Source: Hymenobacter lapidiphilus (GTDB taxonomy: Bacteria > Bacteroidota > Bacteroidia > Cytophagales > Hymenobacteraceae). From it: 64,000 nucleotides of DNA. This document shows, piece after piece, positions 17,723 to 25,941 of the stretch; the first letter of the stretch is position 1, and every line of letters begins with the position of its first letter. The DNA lies in contig NZ_JABKAU010000015.1 of NCBI RefSeq assembly GCF_013377885.1, positions 1-64,000 on the forward strand. Reading direction: 5' to 3'. A program made the translations under genes and the position numbers. The notes below the pieces were generated by a model, which had not been told where the DNA came from, did not search any database, and worked only from the letters and a program-made list of their open reading frames with translations.

Positions 17723-17937
17723 GCGTGGGAATTTAGATTGGAACTCAGATCAGGACGAAACGAAATATAGGTTTTTATCCGATTATAATACAATGCCGGC
17801 CACCAAAAAATCTACCGGTCAATCAGTGGCAGCCGGACCTAACTTACGTGACGTAGCGCGCTAGCGGATTTTCCGGCATAGCGGCAGACACAGCACGTAC
17901 CGGCGTAATGTCCTATTCTGCCATTACCTGCATCGGT

Positions 17938-18414
17938 TCAGGGGCCAAGTGGTACCAGCGGCATGCCGGTCCGGATGCCATTCACGTAGAACTCCGACGG
18001 TAGCGGGTGGCCCGCTTCATCGTAGCAGCGCCACTCGCCAAACCAGAAAAACCGTTCAGTGGCGGCCGTAGACAGGTACCGGGCCTTACCCCGCCTGGCT
18101 ATCTGCCCATTGGGATGGTACACGGTTAGCGTAATAAGGCCCGCCGGACGACGATGGAACTGCTCGGTGCGTTCGGGCAGGCCGCTAGAGCTGAAGTAGC
18201 GCCAACTCCCCACCTCACGACCATGCCGGTAGCGGCCCTTGTTAAGCAGGTGCTGTTGCTGCGCATCGAGGTAGATGTGCCAAGGCCCATGGCGTAGCTC
18301 CTGCTGATCGAAACGATTGCGTGACCAGAAGCCAACAGGAGCCCGGGTGCAGTTGCTGAGCACAAATAGGCTCACGCTCAGCAGCGGCCAGCACAACCAG
18401 GAAGTACGACGCAT
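17938..18414 (-). CDS. Lipoprotein with MORN_2-like (YwqK-type) repeats
   Basis: The 158-residue protein has a lipoprotein signal peptide ending VLSNC (cysteine about residue 22). The mature part shows repeated H/NG-x-W or Y-x-x patterns: LRHGPWHIYLD, YRHGREVGSWRYFSSSG, YHPNGQIARRGKARYL and FGEWRCYDEAGHP. These match MORN_2 repeats, often labelled as toxin-antitoxin YwqK antitoxin, though that label is not evidence of antitoxin function. An envelope-attached protein of unknown role is the safest call. Confidence 0.7.
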   Translation of the reverse strand: MRRTSWLCWPLLSVSLFVLSNCTRAPVGFWSRNRFDQQELRHGPWHIYLDAQQQHLLNKGRYRHGREVGSWRYFSSSGLPERTEQFHRRPAGLITLTVYHPNGQIARRGKARYLSTAATERFFWFGEWRCYDEAGHPLPSEFYVNGIRTGMPLVPLGP

Positions 18415-18448
18415 AGCAGGAGGGGAATAAGCCTGCCGATAGTTACAA

Positions 18449-19975
18449 CTAATTATTTAGTTGTAAAAGGATTTCGTCGAGTAACTCCCGTGAATTGCTG
18501 AGGCGGGGCACCTTATGCTGGCCCCCAAGCTTGCCCCGACTAGCCAGCCAGCGCCCAAACGTACCGGCCGGAGCCACCGTGAGCGTGGGCGGCATAAGGG
18601 CCAGGTCGCGGTGGCGCTTGGCGTCATAGTCGGAGTTGAGTTGGCGCAATGTATCATCGAGCACCTGCGTGAAGTGGGCGGGGTCGGCGGGCGGGCGAGT
18701 GAACTCGACGAGCCATTGATGGCTGCCGCGCGAACTGCCAGTGCCCTCGGCGAAGTAGATAGGAGCTGCTGTGTAGTCGCCGACGGTGGTGTTGGTGGCC
18801 CGGCAGGCGGCGGCCAGGGCGGCATCGGCGTGCTCAATCACCACTTCTTCCCCGAAAGCATTAAGAAAGTGTTTGGTACGCCCGCAGATGCGGATGCGGT
18901 AGGGTGCTAAGCTGGTAAAGCGCACCGTATCGCCGATTTTATAGCGCCACAGGCCCGCGTTGGTGCTGATGAGCAGGGCGTACGTGCGTCCCAGTTCCAC
19001 CTCATCCAGCCCGATGGCCTGGGGTTCGGCTTCATCCCACTGGCTCTGGGGCAGGAATTCGTAGTAGATGCCGTGGTTGAGTAGCAGCAGCAGATCTTCG
19101 GAATCGGGCTCGTCTTGCAGGGCCAGGTAGCCCTCGGAGGCATTGTATACTTCGAGGTAGTGCATTTTCGGGCTCGGGATGAGCTGGCGGAACAGCTCGC
19201 GGTAGGGGCCGAAGGCCACCGCGCCGTGCAGAAACAAGCCCAGCCGGGGCCAGACGGCGTGCAAATCGTCGGTACCGGCCAGCTCGCGTACCCGGCGCAG
19301 CAGCACAATCATCCAGGTGGGCACGCCGGCCAGCACCCGCACATCGGCCTGCATCACATGGCGGGCAATACGCTCAATCTTTTCCTCCCACTCATCCAGC
19401 AAGGCCAGCTCCAGCGGAGGCGTCCGGATGAACTCGGCCCAGGCGGGCAGGTTCTGCATAATTACGGCCGACACGTCGCCGGCCCGCGAATCGGGGGCCG
19501 TGGGGCGGAGCGGGTTGGGGCCGTGGGTGCCGCCGAGCGAGAGAGTTTTGCCACCCAGAAAGTCGTGCTCAGGGTAGTGCAGAGTGGCCAAGGCAGTCAT
19601 GTCGCGGCCGGCGCGGTAGTGGCACTCGTGCAATGATTCGCGGGTGACGGGGATATACTTACTGCGGGCGTTGGTGGTGCCACTACTTTTGGCGAACCAC
19701 TGCACCCGGCCGGGCCACAGTACGTTTGCCTCCCCCAGCAACACCCGCTCCAGCTGCGGGTACAGTTCCTCGTAGCTGCTTACGGGCACCCGCTGGGCAA
19801 ACTCGCGGGCCGAGGGCACATCAGCGTAGCCGTAGCGGCGGCCCCAGTCGGTTGCACGAGCCGTGCGCAGCAACTCCTGGCGTAACTGCTGCTGCACCTC
19901 GTGCGGGTGGCGCCGGAAATGCTCGATGCTGGCCAACCGGCGCTGCACGGCCCAGGTCAGTACGGTACCAATCAT
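18449..19975 (-). CDS. GH3-family acyl-adenylate/amide synthetase-like protein
   Basis: The 508-residue protein matches the GH3 (auxin-responsive promoter) family, adenylating enzymes that in plants couple acids such as auxin or jasmonate to amino acids. Visible signatures are FAKSSGTTNARSKYIPVT (ATP-binding loop), YNASEGYLALQDE, and the later RYKIGDTVRF and GRTKHFLNAFGEE. Bacterial GH3 substrates are largely unknown. The gene lies 73 bases downstream of lptB on the same strand and may be co-transcribed. An AT-rich 10-base hairpin overlaps its stop codon (18443-18466). Confidence 0.88.
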   Translation of the reverse strand: MIGTVLTWAVQRRLASIEHFRRHPHEVQQQLRQELLRTARATDWGRRYGYADVPSAREFAQRVPVSSYEELYPQLERVLLGEANVLWPGRVQWFAKSSGTTNARSKYIPVTRESLHECHYRAGRDMTALATLHYPEHDFLGGKTLSLGGTHGPNPLRPTAPDSRAGDVSAVIMQNLPAWAEFIRTPPLELALLDEWEEKIERIARHVMQADVRVLAGVPTWMIVLLRRVRELAGTDDLHAVWPRLGLFLHGAVAFGPYRELFRQLIPSPKMHYLEVYNASEGYLALQDEPDSEDLLLLLNHGIYYEFLPQSQWDEAEPQAIGLDEVELGRTYALLISTNAGLWRYKIGDTVRFTSLAPYRIRICGRTKHFLNAFGEEVVIEHADAALAAACRATNTTVGDYTAAPIYFAEGTGSSRGSHQWLVEFTRPPADPAHFTQVLDDTLRQLNSDYDAKRHRDLALMPPTLTVAPAGTFGRWLASRGKLGGQHKVPRLSNSRELLDEILLQLNN

Positions 19976-20048
19976 GGTTGTGCTTCGTGATTAATGGCTA
20001 TAACGCCAATGAAGAACGATGTAGGGGCGGGGCTTAATCACTAAGCAC

Positions 20049-20780
20049 TCACACCTTCCGCTTGAGCTCAAAGTGCTTGCCCAGGTACACGCGGCGCACC
20101 ATTTCGTCGGCGGCCAGTTCTTCGGCGGTGCCGGCTTTCAGCAGTTTGCCTTCGAAGAGCAGGTAGGCGCGGTCGACGATGCTGAGCGTCTCGTTCACGT
20201 TGTGGTCGGTGATGAGGATACCGATGTTCTTGTGCTTGAGCTTGGCTACGATACCCTGGATTTCTTCCACCGCAATCGGGTCGACGCCGGCGAACGGCTC
20301 ATCGAGCAGCACAAACTTGGGGTCGACGGCCAGGGCGCGGGCAATTTCGGTGCGCCGCCGCTCGCCGCCACTTAGCACCCGACCCAGGTTTTTGCGCACG
20401 TGGGTCAGGCTGAACTCGTTGAGCAGTTCCTCCACCTTATCGCGCTGGGCCTGCTTACTCATATCCGTCATCTGGAGCACCGATAGCACGTTTTCCTCCA
20501 CCGTCAGGTCGCGGAACACGGAGGCCTCTTGAGCCAGGTAGCCGATGCCGAGGCGGGCACGCTGGTAAATGGGCAGCTTGGTGATGTCGCGGTCATCGAG
20601 AAACACCTTACCCGAGTTGGGCTTCACCATACCCACCGTCATGTAGAACGAGGTGGTTTTGCCCGCCCCATTGGGCCCAAGTAGCCCCACAATCTCGCCC
20701 TGCTCCACATGCAGGCTCATGTCGTTGACCACCGTGCGGGCCTTGTACTTCTTTACCAGATGTTCAGCGCGGAGTATCAT
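20049..20780 (-). CDS. lptB: LPS export ABC transporter ATP-binding protein
   Basis: LptB powers LPS extraction from the inner membrane. The 243-residue ATPase has Walker [10 protein letters not shown] near residues 35-43, Q-loop region [19 protein letters not shown], signature [15 protein letters not shown], Walker [14 protein letters not shown] and the H-loop ITDHNVNE. The residues around YLAQE and FAGVDP are those that separate LptB from other ABC ATPases. The permease genes lptF/lptG are not in the window; lptC lies about 10 kb away. Confidence 0.95.
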   Translation of the reverse strand: MILRAEHLVKKYKARTVVNDMSLHVEQGEIVGLLGPNGAGKTTSFYMTVGMVKPNSGKVFLDDRDITKLPIYQRARLGIGYLAQEASVFRDLTVEENVLSVLQMTDMSKQAQRDKVEELLNEFSLTHVRKNLGRVLSGGERRRTEIARALAVDPKFVLLDEPFAGVDPIAVEEIQGIVAKLKHKNIGILITDHNVNETLSIVDRAYLLFEGKLLKAGTAEELAADEMVRRVYLGKHFELKRKV

Positions 20781-20805
20781 GGAGAGGGAAATATTGGTAA
20801 ATGAA

Positions 20806-20906
20806 CGTCATGCTGAGCGGAGTCGAAGCATCTCTACTGCAATGCTAATGCTGTTGATTGAATTCACCATTGCGGTAGAGATACTTCAACTCCGCTCAGC
20901 ATGACG
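20806..20906. repeat. REP/BIME-like palindromic element 3 (subfamily A)
   Basis: CGTCATGCTGAGCGGAGTCG on the left and the matching CCGCTCAGCATGACG on the right flank a short non-paired centre. It lies between lptB and the M61 peptidase gene, ending 31 bases from the peptidase stop codon. Confidence 0.85.
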
Positions 20907-20936
20907 CTGTTTTGGTTGGTTCGACATCATCACCCC

Positions 20937-22775
20937 CTACCCTTTCAGCAGCGCGTTCTGGAGCTGCTGCTGGGCAGGTGTGGCGGTTGGCAGCGTCTCG
21001 ACCAGATTTTTCACCTCTACCTCGAACTCGCGGGGTACGGCCTCGCGCTCCTGCACCGGGCCTTTGCCCTGCCGGAACTTGAGGCGCACGGCAGCGGCCG
21101 TGGCAGGCTCGACCAGGGGGCGCAACAGCTGCTCGGCATTTTGCATGTTCAGGGCCTGGCCATTCACGGCCACTATTACGTCGCCCTCGGCCAGACCGAA
21201 CGCGTTCTGGTCGGCCTGGGTTTGGGCGGCCCGGAACTGGTCCAGGCTTTGGTCGTAGGCGAAGCCGAGCTTGCCGAAGGCTTTGATACGCGTTTGAGCC
21301 GTGGGTTGGTAGGTCCAGCCCATCTTGCCGAAGTACTCGGCCAGCGGCAGCGGCTCGGCGCCCTGCACGTAGCGCCGGAAAAACATACCGATTTCGGGGT
21401 TGGTGAGGGCCACGATTTCGGGGATGAGCGCGTCATCCTCAAACGAGCGGGTGGGGCCGTACTTTTCGCGCAGGGCCAGCAGCACGTCGCGCAGGGTTTG
21501 GCGGCCCTGGCTCAGCTCGCGCAGCCGGATATCGAGCAGCAAACCCAGCAGCGCGCCTTTGTTGTACACGTTTTCGTACATGTCCTGGTAAGGCGGCTCC
21601 AGAATCCGCTTGCTCATCTCAGTGAACGAAACCGGCGGGCCGTAGCTGTCGGCCTTGTCGATTTTACCCTTCATGCGCGCCTGAAACTCGGCGGGCGAAA
21701 TCAGGCCGGCCTGCACCTGCACCTGCTGGGCCACGTACTCGGTTACGCCCTCATACAGCCACAGGTGCTGCGACATTTTGGGGCTGCGGAAGTCGAAGTC
21801 GCCGATTTCGCGCGAGTGAATGTTGAGCGGGGCCAGCATGTGCAGAAACTCGTGCGAGGCCACCTCCAGCACCATGCTTTGCAGGCGTTCCGGGTCGGGT
21901 ATTTCGGGCAGGAAGTAGAGCGAGGAGTAGCTGTGCTCCATGGCCCCATAACCGCCCTTCTCGCTGCTGAGCGGCGAATTCAGGCTGGGGAAATAGAACA
22001 GGAACTGGTAACGCGGCACCGGCATCTTCCCGAAATACTTCGTCAGCGCCTCCGACATGGGCCGCAGCATCCGGCTGATTTCGGCCGCTTTCACCGCCCC
22101 GGTTTCCGATAGCACGGCCACCGAAATGCGGGCCCCGCCGGTGCTGAAGCTAACCGTATCGGGCCGGGCGTATAGCACGGGGCCGTCGGCCATCGTCACG
22201 TAGTCGGGGGCTGTAAGTACGTCGCGGGTGGCCGACACGCGGCGCACGGGCAGCGCGGTGGCCCCGTACAGGTCGGCGGGCTTCTCAATGGTTACCTCGT
22301 AGGGCTGGAGCTTGTAGCCCTCGAAGTAGCCGTAGAAACCGTAGTGGTTGAGCGTGAAGTTGCGGCCGGCATCGATATTGGTGCCGCCGGGCTGGAAGAT
22401 GAACTGGTCGTCCTGCTTGGCATCCCAGGTATCGTCTACCAGATATTCGAGGCGGGCCAGCTGGCGGGCGTTGCTGATGACGAACAGATTGGGTCCGTCG
22501 TTTTTCACCTTCAGGGCCTTGCCGTTCTTATCGAAAGCCTTGAAGCTGGTGATGAAGCGGCCGTAATCCTTTTGGGAGTACGAACCGGGCACCACCGCAG
22601 GCATCACGTAGGTGGCCTGCTCCTCCTGCATAACGGGCGTCTGGACGACTACTTTCACCCGGTCGTTGACTACGCTGGCAAAATCGAGGTTGATGCGGTA
22701 GCCGGCGGGCTGCTGGGCCAGCGCCCCCACGGCCGCCGCCAGGTTCAGCCCGAAGGCCAACGGAAAAAATTTCAT
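20937..22775 (-). CDS. M61-family metallopeptidase with C-terminal PDZ domain
   Basis: The 612-residue protein has a signal peptide ending around GALAQQ. The zinc motif HEFLH is at residues 308-312 with the downstream LYEGVTEYVA, whose glutamate is the usual third ligand, so this is an M61 glycyl-aminopeptidase-type enzyme. The N-terminal part is beta-rich, as in the family. A PDZ-like region lies near the C terminus (FGLAEGDVIVAVNGQAL). It is predicted to act in the periplasm or outside the cell. The start is MKFFPLAFGL, since the earlier in-frame methionine has no signal-peptide character. Confidence 0.9.
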   Translation of the reverse strand: MKFFPLAFGLNLAAAVGALAQQPAGYRINLDFASVVNDRVKVVVQTPVMQEEQATYVMPAVVPGSYSQKDYGRFITSFKAFDKNGKALKVKNDGPNLFVISNARQLARLEYLVDDTWDAKQDDQFIFQPGGTNIDAGRNFTLNHYGFYGYFEGYKLQPYEVTIEKPADLYGATALPVRRVSATRDVLTAPDYVTMADGPVLYARPDTVSFSTGGARISVAVLSETGAVKAAEISRMLRPMSEALTKYFGKMPVPRYQFLFYFPSLNSPLSSEKGGYGAMEHSYSSLYFLPEIPDPERLQSMVLEVASHEFLHMLAPLNIHSREIGDFDFRSPKMSQHLWLYEGVTEYVAQQVQVQAGLISPAEFQARMKGKIDKADSYGPPVSFTEMSKRILEPPYQDMYENVYNKGALLGLLLDIRLRELSQGRQTLRDVLLALREKYGPTRSFEDDALIPEIVALTNPEIGMFFRRYVQGAEPLPLAEYFGKMGWTYQPTAQTRIKAFGKLGFAYDQSLDQFRAAQTQADQNAFGLAEGDVIVAVNGQALNMQNAEQLLRPLVEPATAAAVRLKFRQGKGPVQEREAVPREFEVEVKNLVETLPTATPAQQQLQNALLKG

Positions 22776-22831
22776 GCAATACGTGCGAGTAGAATAGCAG
22801 GCTAACGCCCTCACGAAGGTACGTAGTGTAT

Positions 22832-22932
22832 GAACGTCATTCAGAGCGAAGCGAAGAATCGCGCGTGCTGATGCTAAAAGCCAACCCCACGATTAGCACG
22901 CGCGATTCTTCGCTTCGCTCTGAATGACGTTC
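22832..22932. repeat. REP/BIME-like palindromic element 4 (subfamily B)
   Basis: GAACGTCATTCAGAGCGAAG pairs with its complement at the right end, and an inner GCGCGTGCTGA pairs with the inner right arm. Arms match over about 45 bases with few differences. It lies between divergent genes, the only element of the ten in that position. Confidence 0.85.
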
Positions 22933-22954
22933 CTTTACGCCTCATCCGCACCCA

Positions 22955-23314
22955 ATGAATTTCAAAGAACCTGCCCGCCTCGTACTGGCCCTGTTTTTCC
23001 TCACGGCCGGCATCCTGCACTTCCTCCGGCCCGACGGGTTCTTGCGCATCGTGCCGCCTTACCTGCCCAACCCGCTGCTGCTGGTGCAGCTCAGCGGCGC
23101 CGCCGAAATTGCGGGGGCGCTGGGGTTGCTGGTGCCCGCCACCCGGCTTTGGGCCGCCTGGGGCCTGCTGGCGCTGCTAGTGGCCGTGTTTCCGGCCAAC
23201 GTGTACATGCTGCAAAGCCACGGCGCAGGTATGCCCGTACCCGAGTGGGCTCTCTGGTTGCGCCTGCCGCTGCAGCTGGCGCTCATGGCCTGGGTGTGGT
23301 GGGTGCGGCGGTGA
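22955..23314 (+). CDS. DoxX-like membrane protein
   Basis: The 119-residue protein has four hydrophobic segments and the DoxX-family opening: RLVLALFFLTAGILHFLRPD, then ISGAAEIAGALGLL-like residues (LSGAAEIAGALGLLVPATR) and VFPANVYMLQ near residue 85. Family members are small quinone-associated or redox-related membrane proteins with diverse and mostly unproven roles. The gene has a divergent palindromic repeat upstream. It is separate from the following gene by 156 bases. Confidence 0.88.
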   Translation: MNFKEPARLVLALFFLTAGILHFLRPDGFLRIVPPYLPNPLLLVQLSGAAEIAGALGLLVPATRLWAAWGLLALLVAVFPANVYMLQSHGAGMPVPEWALWLRLPLQLALMAWVWWVRR

Positions 23315-23470
23315 GATAAGGACAATCAAGATATAGTGTTTTTTATCTTTTTATCTGCCAATGAATTGGCTGATTCTGCCTGCTACAAGCCACTGGCATG
23401 GGCGGAAACGGCGCTTTTTTTGTAGCGGCGCAGTTCACACTTATCCGCCGTCCTTTTTCTCCATTTATCT

Positions 23471-23965
23471 ATGATTTCCAAAACTTTACTCTTCGGCCTG
23501 CTCCTGCTAGGGTCGGTACAGGCCTCCGCACAGGTAATTACTGATGGCCCCCGTGCCACTGCCGCCCGCGACTCGCTACTGCAGGCAGCTACCAATTTCC
23601 GATTGGGTATTGAGTCCCAGACCAGCCGGTTTAATATACGGGCCGGGCGGGCGGGCAAACGGCGGCAACGTATCAGGGGCTATGTCGTCGGATTCTCACG
23701 CCGGCCTGTTTGGGAAATAAAACGACTGCACCGCTTCAATGGCACTACGGAGGAGCTTTTTACAGCCTATACCGATGGCGTAACCAGTATGAAGCAGCGC
23801 ACGGTAGACGGTGAGCTTACGTACCTGTGGCTGCACTACATCACAGGCAAAACGGCCAGCGCCGCCACACCTTCGCCGCTGACCATTGGATATGGCGAAT
23901 ACCTGCCCAACGGTCATCTTCGCTGGAAGCAGGCACAGTACATCCTGCCCACCACCATCAAGTAG
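23471..23965 (+). CDS. Secreted protein, unknown
   Basis: The 164-residue protein has a clear signal peptide (MISKTLLFGLLLLGSVQASA, cleavage likely after ASA). The mature part is basic in the middle (IRAGRAGKRRQRIRGY) and ends with LTIGYGEYLPNGHLRWKQAQ. I do not recognise a family. Export to the periplasm or beyond is inferred. It converges on recJ across a long perfect palindrome. Confidence 0.6.
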   Translation: MISKTLLFGLLLLGSVQASAQVITDGPRATAARDSLLQAATNFRLGIESQTSRFNIRAGRAGKRRQRIRGYVVGFSRRPVWEIKRLHRFNGTTEELFTAYTDGVTSMKQRTVDGELTYLWLHYITGKTASAATPSPLTIGYGEYLPNGHLRWKQAQYILPTTIK

Positions 23966-24004
23966 CGCCGCCGCCCCAATCACCTCATCCGCTCAGCAGC
24001 TATC

Positions 24005-24078
24005 TGATTAAACAAAACGCGGTGGCCGGGAGCCCATACTGCAGTATGGGCTCCCGGCCACCGCGTTTTGTTTAATCA
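24005..24078. repeat. 74-base perfect palindrome between convergent genes
   Basis: Both arms are 37 bases and match exactly with no spacer; the centre is CTGCAG. The left arm starts TGATTAAACAAAACGCGGTG. The last three bases are the recJ stop codon read on the other strand. It could serve as a bidirectional terminator since the arms end in A-rich and T-rich stretches, but length and zero spacer are unusual. Confidence 0.9.
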
Positions 24079-25845
24079 AACACCTTCCCGGCTACCGGCC
24101 ACCTCCGGCACCAAATCACTCTCCCACCGGATATCCTTCAGTTTGAGCTGCAGCGACTTTACGCCGCGGTACTCGTTGATTTCGACGTTGTAGCAGACGC
24201 TGAACGGCTCGCCCTGTTGGATGCGTTCGAGGTGGTCGCCCATGCCGAAGCCGATGGCTTCGAGACGGTTGCGGCCACCGTTCTGGGTGAGGGCAATTTT
24301 GAGGTGGGAGTTGCCCACGATGCGCGCTGAGTCGGGGGCGGCGGTTACATTTTCGGAGGCGAAAACCGGGTTGGCGTTGCCGGGGCCGAAGGGCTCCATC
24401 TGGCTCAGCAGTTTGTAGAATGAGGGCGTGATGTCGCTGAGTGCAACGGTGCAGTCGATATCGACGGGCGGAATAAGCTGCTCAGGCGTGATGCGGCCGG
24501 CCACGATGCGCTCGAACTTCTGCTGGAACAGGGCCACGTTTTCGAGGGGCAGCGTGAGGCCGGCGGCGTACATGTGGCCCCCGAACTGGTCGAGCAGCTC
24601 GGCGCACTCCTCAATGGCCTGGTGCACATCGAAGCCCACCACCGAGCGGGCCGAGCCGGTGGCTTTGCCGTTGCTTTCGGTGAGGATAACGGTGGGCCGG
24701 TAGTACTTGTCGATGCAGCGCGAGGCCACGATGCCCACCACACCCTTGTGCCAGTCGGGCTTGAAGAGCACGGTGCTGCTGGCAGCTTGCAGCGCGGCAT
24801 CCTCCTCAATCATAGCCAGCGCCTCTTTTGCGGTACTGGTATCGACGCTGCGGCGCTCCTGGTTGGTTTTGTCGACGATGCCGGCCTTCTCCTTGGCCTG
24901 GTCGGCGCTGTCGGCCAGCAGCATGGCCACGGCGCGCTTGGCGTCGCCCATGCGGCCGGCGGCGTTTATGCGGGGCGAGAAGCCGAATACCAGGCTGGTG
25001 ATGTTCAGCTCGGTGTCGCCCAGGCCAGCCAGCTCGCGCAGGGCCTCGAAGCCGGGCCGCTGAGTGCGGGCGCGGTCATTGAGCAGGCGCAGGCCGTGGA
25101 AGGCCAGCGTGCGGTTCTCACCGTAGATCGGCACGATGTCGGCGGCAATGGCCACGGCCACCAGGTCCAGCAGTTCGTAAAGGTTGTCTTCAGGCAGACC
25201 CTGGTGTTCGGTGAAGGCCTGCAGCAGCTTGAAGCCCACGCCGCAACCGCACAGCTCCTTGAATGGGTAGGCGCAGTCGGCGCGCTTAGGGTCGAGCACG
25301 GCCACGGCGTCCGGCAGTTCGGCGCCCGGCAAGTGGTGGTCGCAGATAATAAAGTCGATGCCCCGCTCGTTGGCGTAGGCCACCTTGTCCACCGATTTCA
25401 CCCCGCAGTCGAGGGCAATGATAAGCTGGAATCCTTCGGCCTGGGCGTGGTCAATACCGGCTTCCGACACGCCGTAGCCCTCCTTGTAGCGGTCAGGAAT
25501 ATAGTACTCGATGCGCCCGGGGCCGAAAAAGCGGAGCAGGTAGCTGTACACCAGCGCCACCGAGGTGGTGCCGTCCACGTCGTAGTCGCCGTACACCAGC
25601 ACCCGCTCGCCGCCGTGCAGGGCCTGCACGAGCCGGGCCACGGCGCGGTCCATGTCGCGCATCAGCAGCGGGTCGTGGAGCTGGCCGAGGTCGGGACGGA
25701 AGTAGCTCCGCGCCAGTTCAAAGGTGCCGATTTCACGCTGGCACAGCAGCCGCACAATGGCCTCGTTCACGCGCAGCGCCTCGGTCAGGTGCGCCACCTG
25801 CGCCGCCTCGGGCGCCGGCTTGCGGATCCATCGTTTCTGTAGCAT
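24076..25845 (-). CDS. recJ: Single-stranded-DNA-specific exonuclease RecJ
   Basis: RecJ degrades single-stranded DNA 5' to 3' in recombination and mismatch repair. The 589-residue protein shows the DHH phosphoesterase motifs: VYGDYDVDGTTSV near residue 80, ALDCG, FIICDHHLPG, and NAAGRMGDAKRAV. The DHHA1 segment has ATGSARSVVGFDVH and FGGHMYAAGLTLP. The length is normal. The stop codon lies inside the right arm of the 74-base palindrome. Confidence 0.95.
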   Translation of the reverse strand: MLQKRWIRKPAPEAAQVAHLTEALRVNEAIVRLLCQREIGTFELARSYFRPDLGQLHDPLLMRDMDRAVARLVQALHGGERVLVYGDYDVDGTTSVALVYSYLLRFFGPGRIEYYIPDRYKEGYGVSEAGIDHAQAEGFQLIIALDCGVKSVDKVAYANERGIDFIICDHHLPGAELPDAVAVLDPKRADCAYPFKELCGCGVGFKLLQAFTEHQGLPEDNLYELLDLVAVAIAADIVPIYGENRTLAFHGLRLLNDRARTQRPGFEALRELAGLGDTELNITSLVFGFSPRINAAGRMGDAKRAVAMLLADSADQAKEKAGIVDKTNQERRSVDTSTAKEALAMIEEDAALQAASSTVLFKPDWHKGVVGIVASRCIDKYYRPTVILTESNGKATGSARSVVGFDVHQAIEECAELLDQFGGHMYAAGLTLPLENVALFQQKFERIVAGRITPEQLIPPVDIDCTVALSDITPSFYKLLSQMEPFGPGNANPVFASENVTAAPDSARIVGNSHLKIALTQNGGRNRLEAIGFGMGDHLERIQQGEPFSVCYNVEINEYRGVKSLQLKLKDIRWESDLVPEVAGSREGV

Positions 25846-25941
25846 CGTTGAAGCAGGTACTAAACGGCCCGTAAAAGCAGGCCTTCTTCAAAAGTACCCA
25901 AACGACCACAGACTAGCACTAATTCTATCGAACTCGTGGTT

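Noticed and set aside
17938..18414. Toxin-antitoxin role for the MORN_2-like lipoprotein
   Set aside because: The antitoxin label of the family is historical and no toxin gene is adjacent; a signal peptide argues against a cytoplasmic antitoxin.
18443..18466. AT-rich hairpin overlapping the GH3 stop as a terminator
   Set aside because: The stem is AT-only in part and has no T run; could be chance.
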